Source of the DNA: an uncultured Spongiibacteraceae bacterium
GTDB taxonomy: Bacteria > Pseudomonadota > Gammaproteobacteria > Pseudomonadales > Dasaniaceae
NCBI GenBank assembly: GCA_937969395.1
Contig: CALBVI010000134.1
Span: 1 to 13,662 of the forward strand
Direction: 5' to 3'
DNA length: 13,662 nt
A program made the translations under genes and the position numbers. The notes under the pieces were generated by a model. The model was not told the origin of the DNA and made no database searches. It was given only the letters and a program-made list of their open reading frames with translations. Below are positions 1 through 6,509 of the stretch, one piece after another. Position 1 is the first letter of the stretch. Each line of letters opens with the position of its first letter.

Positions 1-52
1 GTGTTTTCAGTTCCTGAGCAATAACTTGTATATCATCTTTAATATTTGTCAT
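1..52 (-). CDS. N-terminal 17 residues of an unrecognised gene, cut by the window edge
   Basis: On the minus strand an ATG at 52–50 opens a frame reading MTNIKDDIQVIAQELKT with no stop before the left edge. A strong Shine–Dalgarno AGGAG (complement of 61–65) lies nine to ten bases upstream of the ATG, which is why this is taken as a real start. The fragment is hydrophilic, with no signal peptide or membrane segment, and looks like the start of a small cytosolic protein with an amphipathic helix. Seventeen residues are too few to assign a family. It is codirectional with the permease at 182–1387, so it could lie downstream of it in one transcript. Confidence 0.6.
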   Translation of the reverse strand, partial: MTNIKDDIQVIAQELKT

Positions 53-103
53 GACACTTTCTCCTAGATCAAATAGTAAACTTCAATCTTAATATACGCT
101 CGA

Positions 104-149
104 TAATTAGCCCGACATTGACAACAATCAACAAAATGTTAATTAGCCC
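104..149. repeat. Pair of 10-base direct repeats in the 129-base gap before the first gene
   Basis: TAATTAGCCC occurs at 104–113 and again at 140–149, 36 bases apart start to start. Both copies sit between the permease stop (182) and the start of the minus-strand gene at 52, upstream of that gene's ribosome binding site. They could be two copies of an operator, but the sequence is AT-rich and two 10-mers may be coincidental. No clear terminator for the permease is seen in this gap. Confidence 0.3.
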
Positions 150-181
150 TCCAATAATAGAGCCATTATCTATAACACTTC

Positions 182-1387
182 TTATAGCAAGGGCTTTAAC
201 ACAAAAACCATTAAGCAAAGCATCAAACCGACATAGGGAACCCATTTAGGGTATAACATCTGCTGCCCCTTGAATGACTCACGCGTTAACTTAATCAAGG
301 TAACATTTACGATTGAAAAAATAACTAAAACGATGATGCTTGTTGCTTGAGCCAAGCCACCCAGAGGAAACATTAACGCCAACAATAAGGTCAGGAGTAC
401 ACATACCACACTCGCAATAACAGGTGTCGATGTTATCGGGTTAATCCGCGCCAAGGGTTTTGGTAGCAAGCCATTAGCGGCCATGCCATATAGGACTCTT
501 GCCCCCATAATCAGCTGCACAATCGCACCATTTGTCACTGCTAAGATACTAATCACCCCAATCCAAGATGCATCTAAACCTTGATGCCTAACAACATCAG
601 CCAAAGGGGCCGAACTAGCGGCTAACTGCTGTGGATTTAATACTGAAAGTGCCGCAATAGAAATGGCAACATACAACAAGGTCGCAATAGCAAACGAATA
701 CAGAATAGCCTTAGGTAAAACCTGCTCGGGCTGTTTAATTTCCTCGGCAATGTTAACAATATCTTCAAAACCGATATAAGCGTAAAACGCTAAAAAACCA
801 CCGAGAAAAATACCCGTAACAACACTATCAACAGACTGAAATTCTATCTGTGCAATCCGCGCTGGGAACTCCAACATATTGTCAGCACTGATAAAAATAA
901 CATACAACAAACCACCTACTTCGACGAGTGTAATCAACGCCACTGCCCAAGCAGACTGCTTAATTCCCCATATTGCAATGGCGCCTACGATCACAATAAA
1001 AAGTAAGATCACAACACTCTCGTGCCATGAAAAAAACCATTGAACATAACCGACTACGCCGGTAGCCATTGTTGCTGCGGATACAACACCTGTAGCTACG
1101 ACTAACAAACCGACCAATTGCGTGAGCCAGCGCAATGAAAAAGCGTTGTTAACATAAACAGCTTCACCAGCACTTTTAGGAAAACGAACACTGAGCTCGA
1201 TATAACTCAGCGCTGAAAACAGAGCAATAAAGGCCGCGAGTAGAAATGACAAGGGAGAAAAATAGCCCGAGACTCTAGAAACCTCACCGACCAACACATA
1301 AATTCCAGCACCTAAAATAGCACCGACACCGTAGAAAATAACAGCTGATAGACTAAGGCTGCGCTTTAACTTATACAACTCTGTCAT
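182..1387 (-). CDS. APC-superfamily amino acid/amine permease
   Basis: Inner-membrane secondary transporter of the amino acid–polyamine–organocation superfamily, expected to move an amino acid or amine by proton symport or exchange; the substrate cannot be read from sequence. The 401-residue protein is almost wholly hydrophobic, with about 11–12 predicted membrane segments. TM1 carries the unwound glycine motif G20-VGAILGAGI-Y30 that shapes the substrate site. Residues 204–230 (YIGFEDIVNIAEEIKQPEQV, then LPKAI) match the conserved cytoplasmic Glu-Glu…Pro…Leu-Pro loop after TM6. Residues 296–315 (GARVLYGMAANGLLPKPLAR) match the conserved loop after TM8. At 401 residues it is slightly short for the family (commonly 430–500), with a tight C-terminus ending just after the last helix. 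The ATG at 1387–1385 is preceded only by a weak AATAAAG. It is divergent from the DUF1631 gene. The family is secure; the subfamily is not. Confidence 0.88.
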   Translation of the reverse strand: MTELYKLKRSLSLSAVIFYGVGAILGAGIYVLVGEVSRVSGYFSPLSFLLAAFIALFSALSYIELSVRFPKSAGEAVYVNNAFSLRWLTQLVGLLVVATGVVSAATMATGVVGYVQWFFSWHESVVILLFIVIVGAIAIWGIKQSAWAVALITLVEVGGLLYVIFISADNMLEFPARIAQIEFQSVDSVVTGIFLGGFLAFYAYIGFEDIVNIAEEIKQPEQVLPKAILYSFAIATLLYVAISIAALSVLNPQQLAASSAPLADVVRHQGLDASWIGVISILAVTNGAIVQLIMGARVLYGMAANGLLPKPLARINPITSTPVIASVVCVLLTLLLALMFPLGGLAQATSIIVLVIFSIVNVTLIKLTRESFKGQQMLYPKWVPYVGLMLCLMVFVLKPLL

Positions 1388-1631
1388 CTTTATTCACTCG
1401 ACATATCAATTAACTATGAATATCACGCTTTTCCTAACGACCTGTAGAACATCTAGTCTCAGTATCAATGACATTAAGCTTAAATAAGTTGATTAGCATC
1501 AAGCTAAAAGGATTAAATATTTTCTGCCGCAGCAACGCCAAAAGTCAGCGTCAAACAAGCAATAACCTTATATCGACAAACAAGCTTTACCCTCTCAAAA
1601 CACGCTCGTTTTATCGATATGAAGAGCAATA

Positions 1632-1660
1632 ATGACGACATTACAAACACACTCTATAAT
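1632..1660 (+). promoter_or_regulatory. Sigma-70-type promoter for the DUF1631–PilZ pair
   Basis: A perfect -10 hexamer TATAAT lies at 1655–1660, with ATGACG at 1632–1637 as -35 (four of six matches to TTGACA) and the ideal 17-base spacer. Transcription would begin near 1667, giving a leader of about 90 bases that includes the tandem repeat at 1713–1745. A second -10-like TATACT sits at 1685–1690 but has no good -35. This is inference from consensus matching. Confidence 0.5.
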
Positions 1661-1712
1661 AACCACTAGCAATCAACAGTAGGTTATACTAGTTGCTGCG
1701 CTATTTTGCACT

Positions 1713-1745
1713 GACAATGTTAAATCACAGACAATGTTAAATCAC
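1713..1745 (+). repeat. Perfect 16-base tandem duplication next to a ribosome binding site
   Basis: GACAATGTTAAATCAC occurs at 1713–1728 and 1730–1745 with a period of 17 bases. The second copy ends one base before the GAAGGA ribosome binding site (1747–1752) of the DUF1631 gene. The repeat lies in the inferred leader of that gene. It may be a slippage duplication or a doubled binding site; no known operator is recognised in it. Confidence 0.75.
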
Positions 1746-1755
1746 TGAAGGATCC

Positions 1756-3945
1756 GTGGAAAATATGGACAACTCACAAAGTCCAGCTAACTCATTAAAG
1801 CAAAATCAGGTTTTGCAGTCTTGTTGCGAACAAGTAATGAAGTGGTCTAAGAAACAACTGGACGATTATTTTGATGCTGTCGACGAGTATCTTTTTCAGC
1901 TATCTAGCAAATCTAAAAATAATGCAGAGCAATCAGTGTATTTTCAATCTCGCGACGAGTTTCGCAATGCTCGCATCGCCATTAGCCAGCAGTTTATTCG
2001 CTCTTTAGATAAAGCATTTAATAATTACCGTTTAAATAAAAACACCAACACCGACTTTAACTCCGATATAGACCCAAGCCAAGAGAGCAAATTGGCTCTA
2101 GTTGACCAAGAAAAACTAGAAGAAGCCCTAGCCATTTCATCAATGAGCCGAAAGGCTAATACAACATTTTCAGAAGCATTATTTGCTCTCAACCATCGTT
2201 TTTCTGCGCTTGTTGGCGGCAAAAAAATCTCCGAGCAATGCAATCCAATTGCACCAGGGGTTTTTGCTGAGGGACTACAATTTTCATTACAGGGATTATT
2301 ACTTGATAACCAAGCTAAATTGGTTGTTTACAAAATATTTGAGCAGCGGTTCACCAACCATCTAAATCAACTTTACAATCAAATTAACGAATACTTTAAA
2401 GAACAAAATATCCTCCCGCATTTAAATTATTCTGTATCCAAAAACGCTCAGCAAGCACAGTCTACAACTACTGCATCGGCTACATCTACCGCTCAAGGGC
2501 TTGCAGAGGAAGCGCTATCGCCGCAATCCTTAGAGACAATTAATCATCAAATGCGTTTAATGGAAGCCATCCGTATACTACAGGCGCGCATTGCACAATC
2601 TCAACCTGTTCGAAGAGCACCTATTGTCAACGCTATTCCTATTGCACAGCTCATAACAAATATTAAAAACTTTCAAAAAAATGCCCACAGCCATCTGCAA
2701 TCATTAGAGAGCCCTCAAGCTGTCGCGGATAGCAATGCTGTCACCTTCAAATTACAAGCCGAACAAGAGGCCCGAAAAACAAAAGATGTCGACGAAAACA
2801 CAATAGAAATTGTTGGTTTATTGTTTGAATACATGCTCAACGATCAACAGCTTCCTGATTCAGTCAAAACATTACTAAGCTACCTACATACACCTTTTTT
2901 AAAAGTCGCCTTATTAGATAAAGATTTCTTTAATCAGCCGGAACACCCATCGAGGCAATTACTTAACAATCTGGTGGCCAGTGGCGGACGCTGGGTCGAA
3001 CCTGCGGGTCAACATAAAAATGATGTATTCCAGCACATAAAAAAAATAGTCGAAAAACTATTATCTGACTTTAGTGATGACTTACAAATCTTTACTGATT
3101 TAGATACAGAATTCAAAGAATACTTAAAACAGCATACTCGTCGCATTCGCTTAGCAGAAAAACGCTCTACACAAGCAGCGCAAGGTGAAAACAAATTAAA
3201 AGAGATTCGACTCAAAGTAGAAAGTTATTTAAAAAGTAAAATAGGTGAAATTCAATTAACAAGCCCTATTAAAACATTGCTGTTCGAGCCTTGGGCTAAC
3301 TTCTTATCATTCAACCTATTACGTTTCGGTTCACGCAGTGAAAACTGGCGCGAAGCAGCTCAGGCGGTTGATGATATCCTCTGGTACTGTCAGGCCCATG
3401 ATATTGCGACCGACATGCACGCTCGAAAAAGAATACAGGAACTGCGTACAACGCTGCCTAAAATCCTCCAGCATGGATTCGACACGGTAGGTTATGACGA
3501 CAGCCAAGGACAGCGCTTATTAACGACATTGATCAATAGGCAGCAATATGTCGATGATAAGCAGTCCATTAAACCTATTACACCCGCTATTACTGACATC
3601 GATAACGTTAAAATCAACCAAAAAGCCGAAGCTGCGCTTCAGAAAGACTCGATAATCAAAAAATTGACCACTGTTGAATTTGGCACTTGGTTCGCATTTA
3701 ATGCCAATGATAAAAATTCACAGCACGCAAAGCTAGCATGGTCGAACGCCAATACACTACACTTTATGTTCGTCAATAAGATGGGGCAGCAAGTTGCCAT
3801 CAAAACTGGCCAACAGTTAGCCGATGAAATTCGCAACGGCGAAACGAAATTACTGAAAAAGCATGACGACAAACCATTCTTTGAAACGGCAATGGAGCAA
3901 GTCATTGAACAACTGCAACAAAAAGAAAAGACCGTTTCACAGTAA
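1756..3945 (+). CDS. DUF1631 family protein
   Basis: Large cytosolic protein of unknown biochemical function, 729 residues, matching the DUF1631 family as I recognise it. Family-like segments are LALVDQEKLEEALAISSM (113–130), then F…LNHRFSALVGGKKI and NPIAPGVFAEGLQF (163–176), followed by a helix pair ending NILPHL (218–223). Residues 226–258 form a Q/S/T/A-rich, probably disordered linker between the N-terminal part and a long helical middle (about 260–620). The C-terminal part (about 640–705, GTWFAFNAN…KLAWSN…HFMFVNKMGQQ) alternates hydrophobic and polar residues like a small beta-barrel, followed by a charged helix. No signal peptide or membrane segment is present. The start is ambiguous: GTG at 1756 lies three bases after GAAGGA, while the in-frame ATG at 1765 lies twelve after it. 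A PilZ gene follows 59 bases downstream, so a role linked to cyclic-di-GMP is possible but inferred. Confidence 0.8.
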   Translation: MENMDNSQSPANSLKQNQVLQSCCEQVMKWSKKQLDDYFDAVDEYLFQLSSKSKNNAEQSVYFQSRDEFRNARIAISQQFIRSLDKAFNNYRLNKNTNTDFNSDIDPSQESKLALVDQEKLEEALAISSMSRKANTTFSEALFALNHRFSALVGGKKISEQCNPIAPGVFAEGLQFSLQGLLLDNQAKLVVYKIFEQRFTNHLNQLYNQINEYFKEQNILPHLNYSVSKNAQQAQSTTTASATSTAQGLAEEALSPQSLETINHQMRLMEAIRILQARIAQSQPVRRAPIVNAIPIAQLITNIKNFQKNAHSHLQSLESPQAVADSNAVTFKLQAEQEARKTKDVDENTIEIVGLLFEYMLNDQQLPDSVKTLLSYLHTPFLKVALLDKDFFNQPEHPSRQLLNNLVASGGRWVEPAGQHKNDVFQHIKKIVEKLLSDFSDDLQIFTDLDTEFKEYLKQHTRRIRLAEKRSTQAAQGENKLKEIRLKVESYLKSKIGEIQLTSPIKTLLFEPWANFLSFNLLRFGSRSENWREAAQAVDDILWYCQAHDIATDMHARKRIQELRTTLPKILQHGFDTVGYDDSQGQRLLTTLINRQQYVDDKQSIKPITPAITDIDNVKINQKAEAALQKDSIIKKLTTVEFGTWFAFNANDKNSQHAKLAWSNANTLHFMFVNKMGQQVAIKTGQQLADEIRNGETKLLKKHDDKPFFETAMEQVIEQLQQKEKTVSQ

Positions 3946-3962
3946 CTATAAGAGATATTACT

Positions 3963-3982
3963 GCTAGACAAGCAAGTCTAGC
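3963..3982 (+). other. Intercistronic hairpin between the DUF1631 and PilZ genes
   Basis: GCTAGAC (3963–3969) and GTCTAGC (3976–3982) form a perfect 7-bp stem with loop AAGCAA. It ends four bases before the AAAAGG (3986–3991) that is the likely ribosome binding site of the PilZ gene. No T-tract follows, so it is not a normal terminator. It may be an mRNA stability or processing element, or may tune translation of the PilZ gene relative to DUF1631. Confidence 0.5.
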
Positions 3983-4004
3983 GATAAAAGGTAGCTAAAC
4001 CATT

Positions 4005-4349
4005 ATGGCCAACAACATCGAACGAAAACACGAACGTGTAGTAGTCAACCAAACTATCGTCATCAAAGACCTGATTAATGGTGGTGATTTTGGTGAGTTA
4101 TTGAATGTTACCGTTGAAGGTATAATGGCTATAACTGACAAAGAAATCGATACCCACTCTATTTTTCAACTGGAGCTTATTTTACCTTTTGAGATTAATG
4201 GTAGTAACTCTGTCAAGATTGGTGCCGACTGCCTTTGGTGCCGCAAAGCGGAAAATTTCCACCGCTATTGGGCTGGTTTCCATATTATTGATGCCTCAGA
4301 TGAAGCCTTATTACAGCTTGAAACTTTGATAGATCAATACAGCAAATAG
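4005..4349 (+). CDS. Stand-alone PilZ domain protein (candidate cyclic-di-GMP receptor)
   Basis: A 114-residue cytosolic protein consisting of a single PilZ domain. PilZ domains bind cyclic-di-GMP through an N-terminal RxxxR and a (D/N)xSxxG motif on the barrel. Here R7-KHE-R11 is intact and the second motif reads N34-V-T36-V-E-G39, with Thr in place of the usual Ser, a conservative change that leaves binding plausible. The middle reads as alternating strands and ends with a short amphipathic helix (about 99–113). The gene starts at ATG 4005 behind AAAAGG with a longish 13-base spacing and probably shares the transcript of the DUF1631 gene 59 bases upstream. Single-domain PilZ proteins usually act by binding a partner; the DUF1631 protein is the obvious candidate here, though unproven. 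No terminator is seen after it. Confidence 0.85.
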   Translation: MANNIERKHERVVVNQTIVIKDLINGGDFGELLNVTVEGIMAITDKEIDTHSIFQLELILPFEINGSNSVKIGADCLWCRKAENFHRYWAGFHIIDASDEALLQLETLIDQYSK

Positions 4350-4421
4350 CACCACTTAAGCTCTATTGTGATAAAAAGCATACAGGCAATGAGTACCTCT
4401 GTTTCAATTACATATTAAGCA

Positions 4422-4449
4422 TTACTTCAATTTCATTTATAGGTATAAT
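4422..4449 (+). promoter_or_regulatory. Candidate promoter with GC-rich discriminator for the aminotransferase
   Basis: A perfect TATAAT at 4444–4449 follows a weak -35 (TTACTT, 4422–4427) at a 16-base spacing. The -10 is directly followed by CGCGCGCGCTG, a strongly GC-rich discriminator of the kind associated with stringently (ppGpp/DksA) controlled promoters. Start of transcription near 4456 would give a leader of about 115 bases containing the palindrome TGCACGTGCA (4474–4483). Promoter assignment is inferred. Confidence 0.45.
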
Positions 4450-4570
4450 CGCGCGCGCTGCTCCTGTTATGTCTGCACGTGCACGCACTAGCGGCCCTAA
4501 AAATTCAAACTATCTCCTCTAATGTGTATTTACATAGATGCGGAGTTAACCAACCAGTTACGAGGATACA

Positions 4571-5854
4571 ATGTTGCGTCTCGACCAAGCAACTCCAGCG
4601 CAATTGCGCGAGTTAGAAGTCTCATTAAATGAACAATACCAAAGCTTTCAGCAGCAAGGTTTAAACCTCGATTTAACCCGAGGCAAACCTAACTCAGAAC
4701 AGCTAGACCTGTCCGATCAATTGGATGGCATTCTAAAAGGCAACTACAGCGATCGCAACGGTACTGACCTGCGCAATTACGGTGGTCTTGACGGTATTCC
4801 TGAAGCCAAAGAGCTGTTCTCGCAAATGGCCGGTGTTAGACCTGAAGAAGTGATGATTGGCGGCAATGGCAGCCTTGAGTTAATGCACTTTTCAGTCGAG
4901 ACAGGCTTACAAAACGGCTTTAATGGTGAAGACAGCGCTTGGAACAAAGAAGAGCAAACCATTAAATTCCTAGCGCCTGTTCCTGGTTATGACCGCCACT
5001 TTACTGTTTGTACTCATCTAGGCATTGAGTTAATCCCCGTTGCCACTGATGAAAATGGTCCAGATATGGATCAGGTTGAACAATTACTAAAAGCCGACAG
5101 CAGCATTAAAGGTATATGGTGCGTACCGCGCTTTTCAAACCCAACGGGTATTGTCTACTCAGACGAAGTTGTCGATCGCATGGCTCAGCTCGGCAAAATA
5201 GCTGGCCCCAACTTCCGTATTTTTTGGGACAACGCCTACGCGGTGCATACACTAGAAGATAGTGCACCGGAGCTAGCCAATATTATGGATGCCTGTCGTC
5301 AATATGGCACCGAGGATAGCGTTATCATCTTTGGCTCATCATCAAAGATCACCTACGCGGGAGCCGGCGTTGCTTTTATTGCCAGCTCGCCAAGCAATAT
5401 CGCCGCTCTGGTTAAGAATCTAATCCCTGTTTCTATAGGTCCAGATAAACTTAATCAATTGCGCCATGTTTACTTCTTAAAAGATTTAGACACCATAAAG
5501 CAGCATATGAAAAAACATGCAGCCATCCTTAAACCTCGCTTTGAGATCGTCTACAAAACATTGCGTGAAGGATTGAGCGATACCGGCATGGGAACGTGGA
5601 ATGAACCTCGTGGCGGCTACTTCGTCGCTTTCGATAGCCTTCCAGGCCTAGCTCGCGAAATTGTAAAACTTGCAGCTGAAGCAGGGGTTAAATTGACACC
5701 TGCCGGCGCCACCTTCCCTTACGGCAATGATCCGCAAGATACTAATATTCGCCTAGCACCAACATTCCCATCACTCGTTGATATCGAAAAAGCGATGGAG
5801 ATTTTTGTCACCTGCGTACAGCTTGCCTCTGTTCGACAAAAACTTGCTGCTTAG
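4571..5854 (+). CDS. Class I aspartate-type aminotransferase (subgroup 1c, MocR-like domain)
   Basis: PLP-dependent fold-type I aminotransferase, 427 residues, cytosolic, most like the unusual aspartate aminotransferases typified by Corynebacterium AspT. It would interconvert aspartate/2-oxoglutarate and oxaloacetate/glutamate. Visible landmarks are the N-terminal LTRGKP (35–40), NYGGLDG (69–75), the phosphate-binding GGNGSLEL (97–104), N190 in SNPTG (cofactor ring contact), D220 and Y223 in WDNAY, the Schiff-base lysine K259 in GSSSKITYAGAG, and R394 in IRLAPTFPS for the substrate carboxylate. Every key residue is present. The start at ATG 4571 follows a GAGG-type ribosome binding site and the family N-terminus. 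It is probably monocistronic: its own promoter lies upstream and a strong terminator 25 bases downstream. Substrate specificity is a family-level inference. Confidence 0.88.
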   Translation: MLRLDQATPAQLRELEVSLNEQYQSFQQQGLNLDLTRGKPNSEQLDLSDQLDGILKGNYSDRNGTDLRNYGGLDGIPEAKELFSQMAGVRPEEVMIGGNGSLELMHFSVETGLQNGFNGEDSAWNKEEQTIKFLAPVPGYDRHFTVCTHLGIELIPVATDENGPDMDQVEQLLKADSSIKGIWCVPRFSNPTGIVYSDEVVDRMAQLGKIAGPNFRIFWDNAYAVHTLEDSAPELANIMDACRQYGTEDSVIIFGSSSKITYAGAGVAFIASSPSNIAALVKNLIPVSIGPDKLNQLRHVYFLKDLDTIKQHMKKHAAILKPRFEIVYKTLREGLSDTGMGTWNEPRGGYFVAFDSLPGLAREIVKLAAEAGVKLTPAGATFPYGNDPQDTNIRLAPTFPSLVDIEKAMEIFVTCVQLASVRQKLAA

Positions 5855-5878
5855 TATTAACTGTTAGTTGCGTAACGT

Positions 5879-5919
5879 GCCATAAAAAATGCCAGCTTAA
5901 AGCTGGCATTTTTTATGGC
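5879..5919. terminator. Bidirectional intrinsic terminator between convergent genes
   Basis: Two 20-base arms (5879–5898 and 5900–5919) are exact inverted complements around a central A, giving an 18–19 bp stem with a small loop. The core GCCAGC/GCTGGC is flanked by an A-tract on the left arm and a T-tract on the right. Each strand therefore reads as a GC stem followed by a U-run. It serves the aminotransferase (+, stop at 5854) and the DUF1820 gene (-, stop at 5959). Confidence 0.92.
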
Positions 5920-5958
5920 TATTCTTTTCTGCAGTAAGCCATTCAAGACTAAAACCGC

Positions 5959-6306
5959 TTAATCTCTATCTTTGCTAATAGGTCTAGCACCCCCAGGCAA
6001 AGGGAAAGCTGAGACATTACTGCTGCCACCAGCGGCATCTACAATTTTTCCAGTCCCTTCTTTTTCCACTTCATCGATACGAATAATCGAGTGCATGGGG
6101 ATATAAGAACGCGAAACACCGGAGAACTCAGTTTTTAACTTCTCTTCACTAGGATCAACAATCAGCTGGCTCAACTCACCAAAAACAAATTCTTCAACTT
6201 CGATAAACCCATACATCTCACTTTGATAAATAGCTCTGACGTAAAGTTCATACACTTTATTCTGGTTGAGAAAAATAACTTTATATATAGGACTGCTAAC
6301 GGTCAT
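5959..6306 (-). CDS. DUF1820 family protein
   Basis: A 115-residue cytosolic protein of unknown function that I recognise as DUF1820, a small gammaproteobacterial family often found divergent from miaB (as with PA3979 beside PA3980). The N-terminal 80 residues are mixed beta/alpha: IYKVIFLNQNKVYELYVRAI, then MYGFIEVEEFVFGE and a conserved-looking segment SYIPMHSIIRIDEVEKEG (67–84). The tail from about residue 90 (GGSSNV…PLPGGARPISKDRD) is low-complexity and probably disordered. Start ATG 6306–6304 has only a weak AGGTAG upstream. The 203-base divergent gap to miaB holds promoters for both. The mix of strands and a hydrophobic/charged motif resembles a small RNA- or protein-binding fold, but no function can be assigned. 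Family assignment is from memory of the sequence pattern. Confidence 0.78.
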   Translation of the reverse strand: MTVSSPIYKVIFLNQNKVYELYVRAIYQSEMYGFIEVEEFVFGELSQLIVDPSEEKLKTEFSGVSRSYIPMHSIIRIDEVEKEGTGKIVDAAGGSSNVSAFPLPGGARPISKDRD

Positions 6307-6417
6307 AAAAAGAACTACCTGTCATACACAATAATACGAAACCATCCCCTTAAGGGACGTACCCGAGAGGGAATTAATCGCGAGATTTTAACACACTGGC
6401 ATTTTTCGGCACCTAAA

Positions 6418-6447
6418 TTACCTCTTTTAAGCTTCTATCTGTATAAT
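6418..6447 (+). promoter_or_regulatory. Candidate promoter of miaB
   Basis: Perfect -10 TATAAT at 6442–6447 with a partial -35 TTACCT (6418–6423) at an 18-base spacing. Transcription near 6454 would give a leader of about 56 bases before the ATG at 6510. The palindrome CCCTTAAGGG at 6347–6356 lies upstream in the divergent region and could be a shared operator. Confidence 0.4.
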
Positions 6448-6509
6448 TCGCCCTCTTTTTTGTCATTAGCCATTGCCGCCCTTAACAGGATAACGCAGAG
6501 GATCGAAGT

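Larger units (their letters stand above)
1388..1755. other. Divergent intergenic region between the permease and the DUF1631 gene
   Basis: This 368-base AT-rich gap holds the control regions of two divergent genes. Toward the DUF1631 gene it contains a good sigma-70-like promoter (1632–1660) and a tandem 16-base duplication (1713–1745). The palindrome TTAAGCTTAA lies at 1474–1483. A 7-base inverted pair ATATCGA…TCGATAT brackets roughly 1570–1620. Toward the permease no convincing -10/-35 pair is seen. No plausible small gene or RNA gene was found in it. Confidence 0.5.

Noticed and set aside
1685..1690. TATACT as the -10 of the DUF1631 promoter
   Set aside because: No acceptable -35 lies 16–18 bases upstream, while the TATAAT at 1655–1660 has one at the ideal distance.
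3639..3971. Minus-strand 110-codon frame opposite the end of the DUF1631 gene
   Set aside because: It is Cys/Ser-rich with no family resemblance and lies antisense to a well-supported coding region; it is a shadow frame.
4469..4522. A 17-codon frame (MSARARTSGPKNSNYLL) in the leader of the aminotransferase gene, resembling a leader peptide
   Set aside because: No ribosome binding site precedes it, it has no run of regulatory codons and no attenuator hairpin follows, so it is best explained as chance.
4950..5000. Possible horizontally acquired or mobile segment around the permease, DUF1631 and aminotransferase genes
   Set aside because: No transposase, integrase, terminal repeats, tRNA attachment site or abrupt composition change could be seen; the genes look like ordinary chromosomal ones.
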